A stretch of 64,000 bases of DNA from DATEDA01 sp963789885 (GTDB lineage: Bacteria > Pseudomonadota > Gammaproteobacteria > Burkholderiales > SG8-39), in assembly GCA_963789885.1 (NCBI GenBank), contig CAWBNB010000048.1:1-64000 (forward strand), read 5' to 3'. Positions 16,622-25,859 of this stretch are shown one piece after another. The notes beneath the pieces are model-generated. The model searched no databases, was not told the origin of the DNA, and worked only from the letters and a program-made list of their open reading frames with translations. Numbering within the stretch: position 1 is the stretch's first letter; each line of letters starts with the position of its first letter. The position numbers and the translations under genes are program-made.

Positions 16622-19399
16622 CGCGCGGCACGGCACCGCATCGCAAGGCGCCGGCAGGAAAGGCGCGGGCGTCGCCCGCCAAAGAGGCGCAGGCGCTACC
16701 GAAGACGCTCCGCGACTACTCCACCAAGCGGGCGTTCGAGGTGACGCCCGAGCCCAAACCGGCGCCGGCACCGGACCGGCCGGGGCCCTTGCTCTTCGTC
16801 GTCCAGCAGCACGCGGCGCGCCGCCTCCATTTCGACTTCCGGCTCGAAGCCGAGGGCGTGCTGAAGTCGTGGGCGGTGCCGAAGGGGCCGTCGCTGAACC
16901 CCGCCGACAAACGGCTCGCGGTCCCGACCGAGGACCACACGTTCGAGTACGCGTCCTTCGAGGGGGTGATCCCGGAGAAGCAGTACGGCGCGGGCGAGGT
17001 GATCGTCTGGGACTGCGGGGCGTACTCTCCCGACGAGGGCCAGGAGTACTTCTTCCACGATCGCGCGGAAGCCGAGCGCCGCGTCCTCGCGGGCCTGGAG
17101 AAGGGCAAGCTCAGCATCTTTCTCCGCGGCGTGAAGCTCAAGGGCTCGTTCGCGCTGGTGCGGACCTCGGATCGCAAGAGCTGGCTCCTGATCAAGCACA
17201 AGGACCGGTTCGTCGATACGGGCGACGTCACGGCCCGCGGCGAGTCGGTGCTGTCGGGCATGCCCGTCGAGGCGCTCAAGCGGCGCCCGGCGCGCGAGCG
17301 CATCCCCGCGGCGGAGCTCGCCCCGACCGGACCGGTCGAGCCGCTGCCGGCGAAGCTCTCGCCGATGCTCGCCGAGAGCGCCGACGCGGTCTCCGCCGAC
17401 CCGGGCTGGACGTACGAGCCCAAGCTCGACGGCTATCGTGTGCTCGCTTTCATCGATCACGACCGCGTCGTCCTCCGCTCGCGGCGCGGTCTCGACTACA
17501 CCGGCGATCTTCCCCGGCATTGCCGCGGAGCTCGGCCGGCAGCTCGTGAGTACGATGGTCCTCGACGGCGAGATCGTCGCGTTCGGGCCCGACGGCAGGC
17601 CGTCGTTCGATGCGCTGCAGGACCGGGCGCAGCTCAAGACCGCGCGCGAGATCGCAGCCGGTGAACAGGCGACGCCGACCGCCTACTTCTGCTTCGACCT
17701 CCTGCATTTCGCCGGCGTCGATCTGCGGCCTGCGCGCTACGAGGCGCGCCGGCGCTACCTCGAGCAGTGCCTGCTGCCCTCGCTGCGCGTGCAGCTCGTC
17801 CACGCCGACGACGACGCCGAGGCGCTGTACAAGGCGGCGCTCGCGAGCGGGTTCGAAGGGATCATGGCGAAGCGGCGCGACAGCGCGTACCTGCCCGGGA
17901 AGCGCTCGCAGAGCTGGCTGAAGGTCAAGTCGACCCAGAGCGCGGAGTTCGTCGTCGGCGGCTACACGAAGGGGAAGGGGGCGAGGTCGACGCTGGGCGC
18001 GCTGCTGCTCGGCCTCCCGGAGGGAAAGAAGCTGCGCTACGTCGGTCACGTCGGCAGCGGCTTCGACGACGCGACGCTCGCCAAGGTCAAGCGGGCCGCG
18101 GAGCCGCTGCGGGTGGCGAAGCCTCGCTTCACGGAGGAGCCGCCGCTCAACGGCCCGGCGACCTGGCTCGAGCCGAGCCTGGTCGCGGAGGTGAAGTTCG
18201 CCGGCTGGACGGAGGCCGGGCACCTGCGCGCCCCGGTTTTCCTGCGGCTGCGCGACGACGTCGATCCGAAAGCGGTGCGACGCAGCGGAAGCGTGCGTCC
18301 CGCCAGAGCGGCAAAGCCCGCCGGCGACAACGTTGCCGACCAGGTGCTGCAGCAGCTCGAGGACAAGCGGACGACGCTGCAGATCGCCGTCGGCGCGGCG
18401 CGCATCAAGCTCACGCACCTCGACCGCGTCTACTGGCCCGCCGATCGCGCCCTCGGCGAGCCGGCGCTGACCAAGCGGGACCTGCTGCGCTACCTCGCCC
18501 GGGTGTCCCGCTTCATGCTCCCGCATCTCGCCGACCGCCCGCTGACGATGATCCGCATGCCGGAGGGCATCGACGGCGAGCGGTTCTTCCAGAAGCACTG
18601 GACCGCGGAGCGGCCCGAGTTCGTGGAGACGGTGAAGGTCTTCTCGGAAACCAAGGGCGAGCAGCACGAGTACCTGCTCTGCAACAACCTCCCGACGCTC
18701 CTGTGGCTCGCGCAGAGCGGGACGCTCGAGTTCCACGTCTGGCACTCCCGCTGCCGGCCCGGTCCGGACTCGGGCGTCGCGGGCGCCGACTTCTCGAGCT
18801 CGCTTGCCGCGATGGAGCGCTCGGTGCTGAACTACCCCGACTACCTGGTGTTCGACATCGATCCCTACATCTACTCGGGCAAGGAGCCGAAGGGCGCCGA
18901 GCCCGAGCTCAACACGAAGGCGTTCGAGAAAGGGAAGGAGGTCGCCTTCTGGCTGCGCGAGCTCTTGCAGAGCATGGGCCTCGAGGCGTACGTCAAGACC
19001 TCCGGGAAGACCGGGCTCCACATCTTCGTGCCGATCGAGCGGACGCTCGACTTCGACGCCGCGCGGCAGGTCTGCGAGATGGTAGGGCGGCACCTGCTCC
19101 GCCAGCACCCGCAGGACATCACGATGGACTGGAGCGTGGAGAAGCGGACCGGGAAGATCTTCATCGACTACAACATGAACGTCCGCGGGAAGACCCTGAA
19201 CGTCGCCTACTCCCCCCGGGGGGTGCCCGGAGCCCCGGTCTCGATGCCGCTCGCCTGGGACGAGCTCGAAAAAGCCCATCCCCTTGATTTTCGGCTAACA
19301 AATGCCCCGTCCCGCTTGGAAAAGACGGGCGATCGCTGGCAGAATGCCCTCCGGGACAAGCAGAGCCTGGAGCAGGCCCTGGAACGGTCCCCGGCATAG
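16618..19399 (+). CDS. ligD: Multifunctional NHEJ DNA ligase LigD (one-base frameshift)
   Basis: About 927 residues after one correction. Domains in order: 3'-phosphoesterase (FVVQQHAARRLHFDFRLEAE, residues about 55-200); ATP-dependent ligase (adenylation lysine in YEPKLDGYRV, then DGEIVAFGP, GFEGIMAKRRDSAYLPGKRS and WLKVKS); C-terminal polymerase/primase (LTMIRMPEGIDGERFFQKHW, DYLVFDIDPY, KTSGKTGLHIFVPIERT). This PE-ligase-polymerase order matches Pseudomonas LigD. The frame breaks at about 17508 inside the ligase domain: removing one T turns GGCGATCTTCCC into GGCGACTTCCCC and joins both halves smoothly. As given, the first frame ends after about 290 correct residues. Sequencing error or recent mutation cannot be told apart. 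It lies between the DUF72 and ku genes. Confidence 0.9.
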
Positions 19400-19444
19400 G
19401 GCCGGCCCCCGAGGGGGTGCACAACAACAGGAAGGTGGTGAGCC

Positions 19445-20320
19445 ATGGCTGCACGGTCTATCGCATCGCTGACGGTTTCGTTCGGGCTCGTGTCGATCCC
19501 GGTCAAGCTCTATTCGGCCACGCAGGCTTCCGGCGCGATCTCGTTCAACATGCTGCACAAGCCGCCGTGCGGGTCGCGGCTCAAGCAGCAATACGTCTGC
19601 GCCAAGGAAGGCGTCGTGGTGCCGCGCGAGGACACGGTCAAGGGCTACGAGTTCGCCAAGGACCAGTACGTCGTCTTCACGCCGGAAGAGCTGAAGGCGC
19701 TGGAGGAGGCGGGCACCCACATGGTCGAGATCACCGAGTTCGTCCCGATCGCGAGCGTCGATCCGGTGTACTTCGACAAGGCCTACTACCTCGCGCCGGA
19801 CAAAGGCGGAGCCAAACCCTATGCGCTGCTCACGAAGGCGCTGCAGGAGACCGGGCGCTGCGCGCTCGGCCGGTGGGCGGCGCGCGGCAAGCAGTACATC
19901 GTGATCCTGCGCCCGGTCGAGGGCGCGCTCGTGATGCAGCAGCTGCTCTACGCCGCCGAGGTGCGGCCGATAGCCGAGCTCGAGATCCCCAAGACCGAGG
20001 TGCGCGACGCCGAGCTCAAGCTCGCGCGGCAGCTCATCGACCAGCAGGCGACCGATGCGTTCGACCCGGCCGGCTACACCGACGAGGTGAAGGCGCGCAT
20101 CGAAGCGGCAGTGCAGAAGAAGGTCGAGGGGCAGGAGATCGCGCTCGCCGAGGAGGCCCCGGCCCAGGGCGCGCAGGTGATCGACCTGATGGAGGCGCTC
20201 CGCGCGAGCCTGCAGAAGCGCTCGCCCGAGGCCGCCCAGCCGGCCGAGGCGAAGGCGCGCAAGGAGCCGAAGCGCGCGGCGCAGCCGGCCGCCCCGGCGA
20301 AGCGGGCCGCGAGGAAGTAG
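19445..20320 (+). CDS. ku: Ku-like end-binding protein of bacterial NHEJ
   Basis: 291 residues. Ku core: SIASLTVSFGLVSIPVKLYS at the N terminus, CAKEGVVVPREDTVKGYEFA, and a middle with ALGRWAARGKQYIVILRPVE and DAELKLARQLID. The C-terminal 45 residues are Lys/Ala/Pro-rich (EPKRAAQPAAPAKRAARK), the usual basic tail that helps DNA threading. It forms a ring on DNA ends and recruits LigD. AGGTGG precedes ATG 19445. It starts 45 bases after ligD, so one operon. Confidence 0.95.
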   Translation: MAARSIASLTVSFGLVSIPVKLYSATQASGAISFNMLHKPPCGSRLKQQYVCAKEGVVVPREDTVKGYEFAKDQYVVFTPEELKALEEAGTHMVEITEFVPIASVDPVYFDKAYYLAPDKGGAKPYALLTKALQETGRCALGRWAARGKQYIVILRPVEGALVMQQLLYAAEVRPIAELEIPKTEVRDAELKLARQLIDQQATDAFDPAGYTDEVKARIEAAVQKKVEGQEIALAEEAPAQGAQVIDLMEALRASLQKRSPEAAQPAEAKARKEPKRAAQPAAPAKRAARK

Positions 20321-20330
20321 CGCGGCCGGC

Positions 20331-21143
20331 GTGTCCGACTTCGGCGTCCGCGACGTCGAACGGATGCTGCGCATGCCGCGCAGCGCGATTCTCGGGCTGG
20401 TGCGCGCGGGCTTCGTGTCCCCGGCGCGCGGCGAGCGCCGCGAGTACCGCTTTTCCTTCCAGGATCTGATCGTGCTGCGCGCCGCCCGCGCGCTGCGGAC
20501 GGCGAACGTCCCGTCGCACCGGATCACCCGAGCGCTCCGCAGCCTCCGCCGGCGGCTCCCCGAAAGCGCCCCGCTGTCGGGCCTCAAGATCTCGGCGGTC
20601 GGCGACAAGGTCGTCGTTGCCGACGGCCGCGCGAAGTGGCAGGCCGACTCGGGCCAGTACGTGCTGGAGCTCGACGTCCGCGTCGCCGACGGGGAGCTGC
20701 GGGTCCTCGCACGCGGCGAGCCGCCGCGGGAGCCGGATGCCGAAGACTGGTTCCGCCGCGGCGAGGCCGCGGAAGGGGAGGACGCTGCGCGGTCGCGGAA
20801 GGCGTACGAGCGGGCGCTCGCGCTCGACCCGGGCCACGTGGGGGCGCGCCTGAATCTCGGCCGGCTGCTGCACGGAGCGTCGGAGTTCTTCGCCGCCGAG
20901 GGTCTGTACCGCGAGGGCCTGCGGGTTGCGGGAAACCATCCGGGCCTGCTCTACAACCTCGGCGTATTGCTCCAGGATGCCGGCCGGCGGAGCGAGGCGA
21001 TCGACGCCTACGAAACGGCGCTGCTCGAGGAGCCCGGCTTCGCGGACTGCCACTACAACCTCGCGCTCCTGCTCGAGGCGATCGGGAACCAGCAGGGCGC
21101 GATCCGCCACATGGCGGCCTACCGGCGGCTCGCGCGCCGCTGA
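20331..21143 (+). CDS. MerR-type HTH plus TPR protein
   Basis: 270 residues. Residues 1-70 look like a MerR-like winged helix (FGVRDVERMLRMPRSAILGL, EYRFSFQDLIVLRAARAL). Residues about 140-265 are three tetratricopeptide repeats (SRKAYERALALDPGHVGARL, LYNLGVLLQDAGRRSEAIDA, CHYNLALLLEAIGNQQGAIR). It begins with a GTG only 10 bases after ku, so it is the last gene of the end-joining operon. Proteins of this architecture recur next to ku/ligD, but their role is not established; regulation or scaffolding is possible. Confidence 0.8.
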   Translation: MSDFGVRDVERMLRMPRSAILGLVRAGFVSPARGERREYRFSFQDLIVLRAARALRTANVPSHRITRALRSLRRRLPESAPLSGLKISAVGDKVVVADGRAKWQADSGQYVLELDVRVADGELRVLARGEPPREPDAEDWFRRGEAAEGEDAARSRKAYERALALDPGHVGARLNLGRLLHGASEFFAAEGLYREGLRVAGNHPGLLYNLGVLLQDAGRRSEAIDAYETALLEEPGFADCHYNLALLLEAIGNQQGAIRHMAAYRRLARR

Positions 21144-21160
21144 GCGACGGGCGCCGGCAG

Positions 21161-22594
21161 ATGGACCGTCGCGACTTCCTGAAGCTCGGCGCTTCCGCCA
21201 CTGCCACCCCGCTGCTCGCGCCGGCCGTCGCGCAGGCGGCGGATTTCGGCGGCCGTTTCGTCTGGGGGGCGGCGACCTCGTCCTATCAGATCGAAGCGTC
21301 GCCGACCCGCGCCGGCGGCGGCGCGTCGGTGTGGGATGCGTTCTGCCGCCGCCCCGGCGCGATCCGGGACGGTTCGTCGGGCGAGATCGCCTGCGATCAC
21401 TACGAGCGGTACCGCGAGGACGTGGCGCTGATGGCCGAACTCGGCATCCGCGCGTACCGCTTCTCGGTCGCGTGGCCGCGGGTGATTCCGGAAGGCGTCG
21501 GCACGGCGAACGGCCAGGGGTACGACTTCTACGACCGCCTGGTCGATGCCCTGCTCGCCGCCGGCATCGAGCCCTGGGTCACCCTGTTCCACTGGGACTA
21601 CCCCGAGGCACTGTACAAGCGCGGCGGCTGGCTGAACCGCGACAGCGCGCAATGGTTCGCGGACTACGCAACGGCGGTCGTCGGACGCTTGTCGGACCGC
21701 GTGACGCGCTGGATCACGTTCAACGAGCCCGAAGTGTTCGTCGTGCTCGGGCATCACCTCGGCGTGCACGCGCCCGGCGACAAGCTCCCGTGGGCCGAGA
21801 TCCTGCGGCTGTCCCACCATGTGCTGCTTGCGCACGGAAACGCCACGCGCGCGATCCGCGCCGCCGCGAAGCGTCCGTGCGAGATCGGGTACGTCGCCGC
21901 GCTCGAGCCCGCGATCCCGGCGAGCGCCCAGCCCGCCGACGTGGAAGCCGCACGCCGCGCGACGTTCTCCGGCATGGCGGCGTGGCTCCTCGACCCGGTG
22001 TACCTCGGGAGCTATCCGGAGCGCGAACTGGGCGCGTGGGCGAAGGACGTGCCCGCGTTTCCCGCCGAGGACCTGCGCTCGATCCGCCAGCCGCTCGATT
22101 TCTTCGGCGCCAACATCTACCAGGGCAATGTCGTCCGCGCGGGGCCCGAGGGCAACCCGGAGCGCGTACCGCGGCTGCCGGGCGCGCCCCGCACCCTGAT
22201 GGAGGTCTTCGACGTGGTGCCGGAAGCGCTGCAGTGGGGACCACGCTTCTACTGGGAGCGCTATCGACTGCCGGTGGTGGTGACCGAGAACGGCCTGTCG
22301 AACTGCGACTGGGTTGCGCTGGACGGCCATGTGCACGACCCGCAGCGCATCGACTTCATGCAGCGCTATCTCGGCCAGCTCGCGCTCGCGCGCGCGGGCG
22401 GCGTCGACGTGCGCGGCTACTTCGCCTGGAGCCTGCTCGACAACTTCGAGTGGGCGGAAGGCTATCGCCAGCGCTTCGGGCTCGTCCACGTCGACTTCGC
22501 CACGCAGCGCCGCACGCCGAAGGATTCGTTCCGCTGGTACCGCGACGTGATCCGCACGAACGGCGCGTCGCTCGATCGGCGCGGCGTAGCCTGA
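21161..22594 (+). CDS. Tat-exported GH1 beta-glucosidase-like enzyme
   Basis: 477 residues. A twin-arginine signal (MDRRDFLKLGASATATPLLA, then PAVAQA) precedes a GH1 (beta-alpha)8 barrel starting FVWGAATSSYQIEASPTR. The acid/base glutamate is in WITFNEPEVF and the nucleophile in VVVTENGLSN, so retaining glycosidase chemistry is expected. It ends with the family's ARAGGVDVRGYFAWSLLDNF. The substrate is probably a beta-glucoside, but related enzymes differ. Tat export is unusual for bacterial GH1 enzymes, which are mostly cytoplasmic, and points to a periplasmic location. It starts 17 bases after the TPR gene. Confidence 0.92.
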   Translation: MDRRDFLKLGASATATPLLAPAVAQAADFGGRFVWGAATSSYQIEASPTRAGGGASVWDAFCRRPGAIRDGSSGEIACDHYERYREDVALMAELGIRAYRFSVAWPRVIPEGVGTANGQGYDFYDRLVDALLAAGIEPWVTLFHWDYPEALYKRGGWLNRDSAQWFADYATAVVGRLSDRVTRWITFNEPEVFVVLGHHLGVHAPGDKLPWAEILRLSHHVLLAHGNATRAIRAAAKRPCEIGYVAALEPAIPASAQPADVEAARRATFSGMAAWLLDPVYLGSYPERELGAWAKDVPAFPAEDLRSIRQPLDFFGANIYQGNVVRAGPEGNPERVPRLPGAPRTLMEVFDVVPEALQWGPRFYWERYRLPVVVTENGLSNCDWVALDGHVHDPQRIDFMQRYLGQLALARAGGVDVRGYFAWSLLDNFEWAEGYRQRFGLVHVDFATQRRTPKDSFRWYRDVIRTNGASLDRRGVA

Positions 22595-22639
22595 CGCTCG
22601 CCGGCGCCTCGGGGCGGCGGCGGCGCCGGGCGGGGCGGA

Positions 22640-23377
22640 TCAGGGGCGCCGGTGCTCGACGCCGTACTTCGCGTAGATCGCCGCGATCGTCCCGTCGGCG
22701 ATCAGCGCGGTCACCGCGGCGTTGACCGCCTCGACGAGCGGCGCATCGGCGCGGCGCAGGCCCACCGCGACGGTCCACCTGAGCTCCGGCTCGCTCTCGT
22801 TGGCGTAGACGAGCGTCACCTTGCGGTCGGGGTGCGTGAGGTTGTAGTAGCCGATCGAGGCGGGCGACACGGCGCCGGCGCTGACCTCGCCGTTCCCGAC
22901 CGCCGCCAGCATGTCCTCTTCGAACCCGAACGGCACCATGCGCGCGCCGGTCTTGCTCACGATCAGGCTCGCGAGCGAGTTCATGATCACGCCGACGCGC
23001 ATCCCCGGCGGCAGGTCCTTGTAGTGCGCGACGGTCGGCTGTCCCGGCGCGAAGGCGAGCGCGACGCCGCCGGTCTGGTAGGGCACGGAGAGCTTGACCG
23101 CCGGCCCCTGCAGGTCCGGCAGCGCGATCGTGTCCATCAGCATGTCGCAGTCGACCGTACTCGCCCGCATGCGCGGGACGATCCATTCGACGCGCAGCTG
23201 CACGTCGAGGCGCCGGGCGATCGCGCGCGCGATCTCGATCTGGAAGCCCGGCTGGTCGGGACGGTTGCTCGCGTAGGGCAGCGCGTTCGGGTTGGCGCAG
23301 ACCGAGATCTCCCCGCGCGCGCGGATCTCTTCGTAGGGGCGCGCCTCGGCCGCAGGGCTCGCCATGGCGAGCGCCAC
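22640..23377 (-). CDS. xoxJ: XoxJ/MxaJ-like periplasmic binding protein
   Basis: 245 residues as open here. Family-3 solute-binding fold of the kind associated with quinoprotein dehydrogenases: ARGEISVCANPNALPYASNR, a middle DLPPGMRVGVIMNSLASLIV, and the end IADGTIAAIYAKYGVEHRRP. The open frame begins at GTG 23377, inside what should be the signal peptide (VVAALTVLVALAMASPAAEA continues upstream in the same frame without a start). In a second frame an ATG at 23442 overlaps the stop of the cytochrome gene (TGATG) and supplies the basic N terminus. One missing G near 23403 would join the two into a normal signal peptide. Role: probably helps activate or assemble the PQQ dehydrogenase. Confidence 0.82.
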   Translation of the reverse strand: MALAMASPAAEARPYEEIRARGEISVCANPNALPYASNRPDQPGFQIEIARAIARRLDVQLRVEWIVPRMRASTVDCDMLMDTIALPDLQGPAVKLSVPYQTGGVALAFAPGQPTVAHYKDLPPGMRVGVIMNSLASLIVSKTGARMVPFGFEEDMLAAVGNGEVSAGAVSPASIGYYNLTHPDRKVTLVYANESEPELRWTVAVGLRRADAPLVEAVNAAVTALIADGTIAAIYAKYGVEHRRP

Positions 23378-23441
23378 AAGGACGGTGAGGGCGGCGACGA
23401 CATGGTGCGCTGCGATCGCATGGCTGGATTTGTACCGGGCA

Positions 23442-23858
23442 TCACGGCTTGAGCGCCCGGATGTACGCGATGATCGCCGCGAGCTGCGCGTCGTTGAAGG
23501 TCGAGCCGAACGCGGGCATCGAGCCGACCTTGCCGGCGCGGATGCGCGCGATGATCTCGCTGTCGGTGAGCGTCGTGTCCATGAGCTTGGGGCCCTTGCC
23601 GGCCTCGCGGCCGCCCTTGAAGTGACACCAGCCGCAGCTCGTCGCGAAGAGCTGGTTCACGTCGACTGCGGCCGGCACGCCGGGCGGTGCCGCGACCGCC
23701 GCGGTCGACTGGTCGCCGGCTTTCGACTCCCCGGAGGGGGCATCGGCCGCGTGGCGCCCGGATTGCATCGGCCCGGGTCGTTCGGGCGTTTGCGCGAGCG
23801 ACCCGGAGCAGACGAACAGCGCGCCCAGCAACACTGCGAACCGACAGACTCCACTCAC
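23442..23858 (-). CDS. xoxG: Class I cytochrome c, XoxG-like electron acceptor
   Basis: 138 residues. N-terminal signal peptide (FAVLLGALFVCSGSLAQ), a Pro/Ala-rich linker, then one heme site FATSCGWCHFKGG at about residue 87 and a distal methionine in GSMPAFGSTFNDAQLAAIIA. It lies between the PQQ dehydrogenase and the XoxJ-like gene, the standard place for the cytochrome that takes electrons from the dehydrogenase in the periplasm. The start is a GTG with a weak ribosome binding site. Confidence 0.85.
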   Translation of the reverse strand: MSGVCRFAVLLGALFVCSGSLAQTPERPGPMQSGRHAADAPSGESKAGDQSTAAVAAPPGVPAAVDVNQLFATSCGWCHFKGGREAGKGPKLMDTTLTDSEIIARIRAGKVGSMPAFGSTFNDAQLAAIIAYIRALKP

Positions 23859-23981
23859 GGCGCCAAGGTTACCCGAAGACCAGGGGAGGGCGGTCGGCCC
23901 GCACCCGAGGCGACCAGGAATGCAAAGCGGCGGGAGGCGCCGCCGCCAGCCCGCCGCGATCGAAGCGTGCCGCGATGCCGC

Positions 23982-25703
23982 TCAGGGCAGCGCGAAGACC
24001 TTCAGCACGCCCGAGTCCTTCGGCATCTGGGCGAACACGCCGCCGAAGAACGTGGCGTAGTCGTCGCCGGCGAGACCGCCCCAGCCGGTCGTGACCGCGA
24101 CGTACTGCTTGCCCTTGGCGCGGTAGGTGATGATCCCGCCGTTGTGGCCCTGGCCGTTGTTGTGGCTCCACAGCTCCTTGCCGGTGCGAGCGTCCAGGGC
24201 CCGCAGCCAGCCGCGCGCGTCCGGGACGAACACGAGATCGCCGCCGGTGGAGAGCAGGCTCGCGAGCGGCGGCTCGGGGTACTTGACCTCCCACTTCAGC
24301 TTGCCGGTGATCGGATCGCGCGCCGAGACGTGGCCGTGCGCCTTGTCGCCCTTCGGGTGCGTGATGTTGAAGTTCGCCCCGATGTTGAGCTGCGCCATCG
24401 GCTCGAGGACCGGCGTCGTCTTCACGACCTCGAGGTCCATGCACCACTCGTTGCCGACCTTGTAGAGGAGCCCGGTCTTCGGGTTGTAGGAGCCCATGTT
24501 CCAGCTCATGCCGCCGGCGATGAACGGGCAGAGGTTCTCGTGCTTGCCCGCCGACATGTCGCGGCGCCCGACGAGCTCGCCGTTGGGCTTGATGTCCTGG
24601 ACGAAGTTGATGTTCTTCACCAGGCGCCAGACGTTGACCACCTTCCCGCTGCGGTCGTAGACCCACACGAAGCCGCTCTTGCTCGGATGCACGACGAACT
24701 TCTTGCCGCCGCGCTCGAGCATGATGAACTCGCCGGTCGCGCTGTCGAAGTCCCATGCGTCGTGCGGCAGCTCCTGGTGATAGCCCTTGAGCTTGCCGGT
24801 GTCCGGGTCGAGGAGGATCACCGAGGTCGTGTAGAGGTTGTCGCCGGGGCGCGCGCCCTGCGTCTTCCAGTCCGCGCCGGACCAGTCGTAGAGCGGCGCG
24901 GGATTGGCGGTGCCCCACCACACCGTGTTCGTCTCCGGGTCGTAGCCGCCCGCCATCCAGCCGCCGCCGCCGCCCGTCTTCCAGGAGTCGTTCAGCCACG
25001 TGTTACGCGCGTCGCCGTTGCCTTCCTCGCCGCCGGCCGTGTAGAAGCGCCACAGCTGCTTGCCGGTCCGTGCGTCGACGCCGAAGATCGGCCCGCGATC
25101 GGGCCATTCGCCGCCCTGCGCGCCGATGATCACCTTGTCCTTCACGAGCAGCGGCGCGCCGGTGAAGCCGACCGTGAGCTTCTCGGAATTGACGAGCTTG
25201 GTCTCCCAGGCGAGCTTGCCGGTCTTCATGTCGATCGCGACCAGGTTGCCGTCGAGCGTGCCCATGTAGACGTTGCCGTAGCCGATCGCGATGCCGCGGT
25301 TGTACGGCGAGTGGGTCTGCTTGGCGACCAGGTCCTCGTTCAGCTTCTGCTTGTACTGCCACAGCACTTCGCCGGTCGCGCCGTCGAGCGCCCAGACCTG
25401 GTTGTACGAGCCCGAGTAGTAGAGGACGCCGTCGACGACGAGCGGGTAGGACTGCAGGCCGCGGACCGACCGGCTCGCGACGTGTGACCACGCTTCCCGC
25501 AGCTGCGCCACGTTGCCGGTGTTGATCTGGGCGAGCGGGCTGTAGTGCCACGACTTGTAGGTGCCGTGGTAGGTCATCCAGTTGTCGGGCTCCTTCTCGG
25601 CGTTGTTCAGCCGGTTGGAGTCCACGTCGGCCGCACCGGCGTGCGACGCAGCGAAGAACGCCGCGACGAGCGAAGCAGCGATCGGATAGCGCCATCGAGT
25701 CAT
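23982..25703 (-). CDS. xoxF: PQQ-dependent alcohol dehydrogenase, lanthanide-type (XoxF-like)
   Basis: 573 residues. Signal peptide (IAASLVAAFFAASHAGA), then an eight-bladed quinoprotein propeller with repeated WALDGATGEVLWQY-type tryptophan motifs. Likely metal and PQQ ligands are visible: Glu in AQGGEWPDRG (about 199), Asn in GTANPAP (about 267), and two Asp in LPHDAWDFDSATGE (about 318 and 320). The second Asp is the residue that marks lanthanide-using XoxF/PedH-type enzymes; calcium MxaF enzymes have Ala there. Unusually, the vicinal Cys-Cys near PQQ is missing: the position reads KQTHSPYNRG where relatives have CCD. GGGGGAT precedes ATG 25703. It is first gene of xoxF-xoxG-xoxJ. The alcohol substrate is uncertain. 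Confidence 0.88.
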   Translation of the reverse strand: MTRWRYPIAASLVAAFFAASHAGAADVDSNRLNNAEKEPDNWMTYHGTYKSWHYSPLAQINTGNVAQLREAWSHVASRSVRGLQSYPLVVDGVLYYSGSYNQVWALDGATGEVLWQYKQKLNEDLVAKQTHSPYNRGIAIGYGNVYMGTLDGNLVAIDMKTGKLAWETKLVNSEKLTVGFTGAPLLVKDKVIIGAQGGEWPDRGPIFGVDARTGKQLWRFYTAGGEEGNGDARNTWLNDSWKTGGGGGWMAGGYDPETNTVWWGTANPAPLYDWSGADWKTQGARPGDNLYTTSVILLDPDTGKLKGYHQELPHDAWDFDSATGEFIMLERGGKKFVVHPSKSGFVWVYDRSGKVVNVWRLVKNINFVQDIKPNGELVGRRDMSAGKHENLCPFIAGGMSWNMGSYNPKTGLLYKVGNEWCMDLEVVKTTPVLEPMAQLNIGANFNITHPKGDKAHGHVSARDPITGKLKWEVKYPEPPLASLLSTGGDLVFVPDARGWLRALDARTGKELWSHNNGQGHNGGIITYRAKGKQYVAVTTGWGGLAGDDYATFFGGVFAQMPKDSGVLKVFALP

Positions 25704-25793
25704 CGGATATCCCCCTTTTTCTGCGTTGGTCGTTGATGGTGAAGCAACGGCCTGTTGCACCGCGAGGAGGCGGCGTGGCCGGGCGAGGTTTCA

Positions 25794-25822
25794 TGTATAG
25801 ACCTCTCCCGGGTCGGAATCAA
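25794..25822 (-). promoter_or_regulatory. Sigma-70-like promoter of the xoxF operon
   Basis: TTGATT (25822-25817), 17-base spacer, TATACA (25799-25794) on the minus strand. Transcription would start near 25787, giving a leader of about 85 bases before the xoxF ATG. Confidence 0.55.
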
Positions 25823-25859
25823 GTTTCCGGCCGCCAGCCGCCTTAAGGGGGCCGCCGGC

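Noticed and set aside
17450..19279. 609-codon minus-strand frame opposite ligD
   Set aside because: Antisense of the conserved polymerase and ligase domains; no independent start signal or motif.
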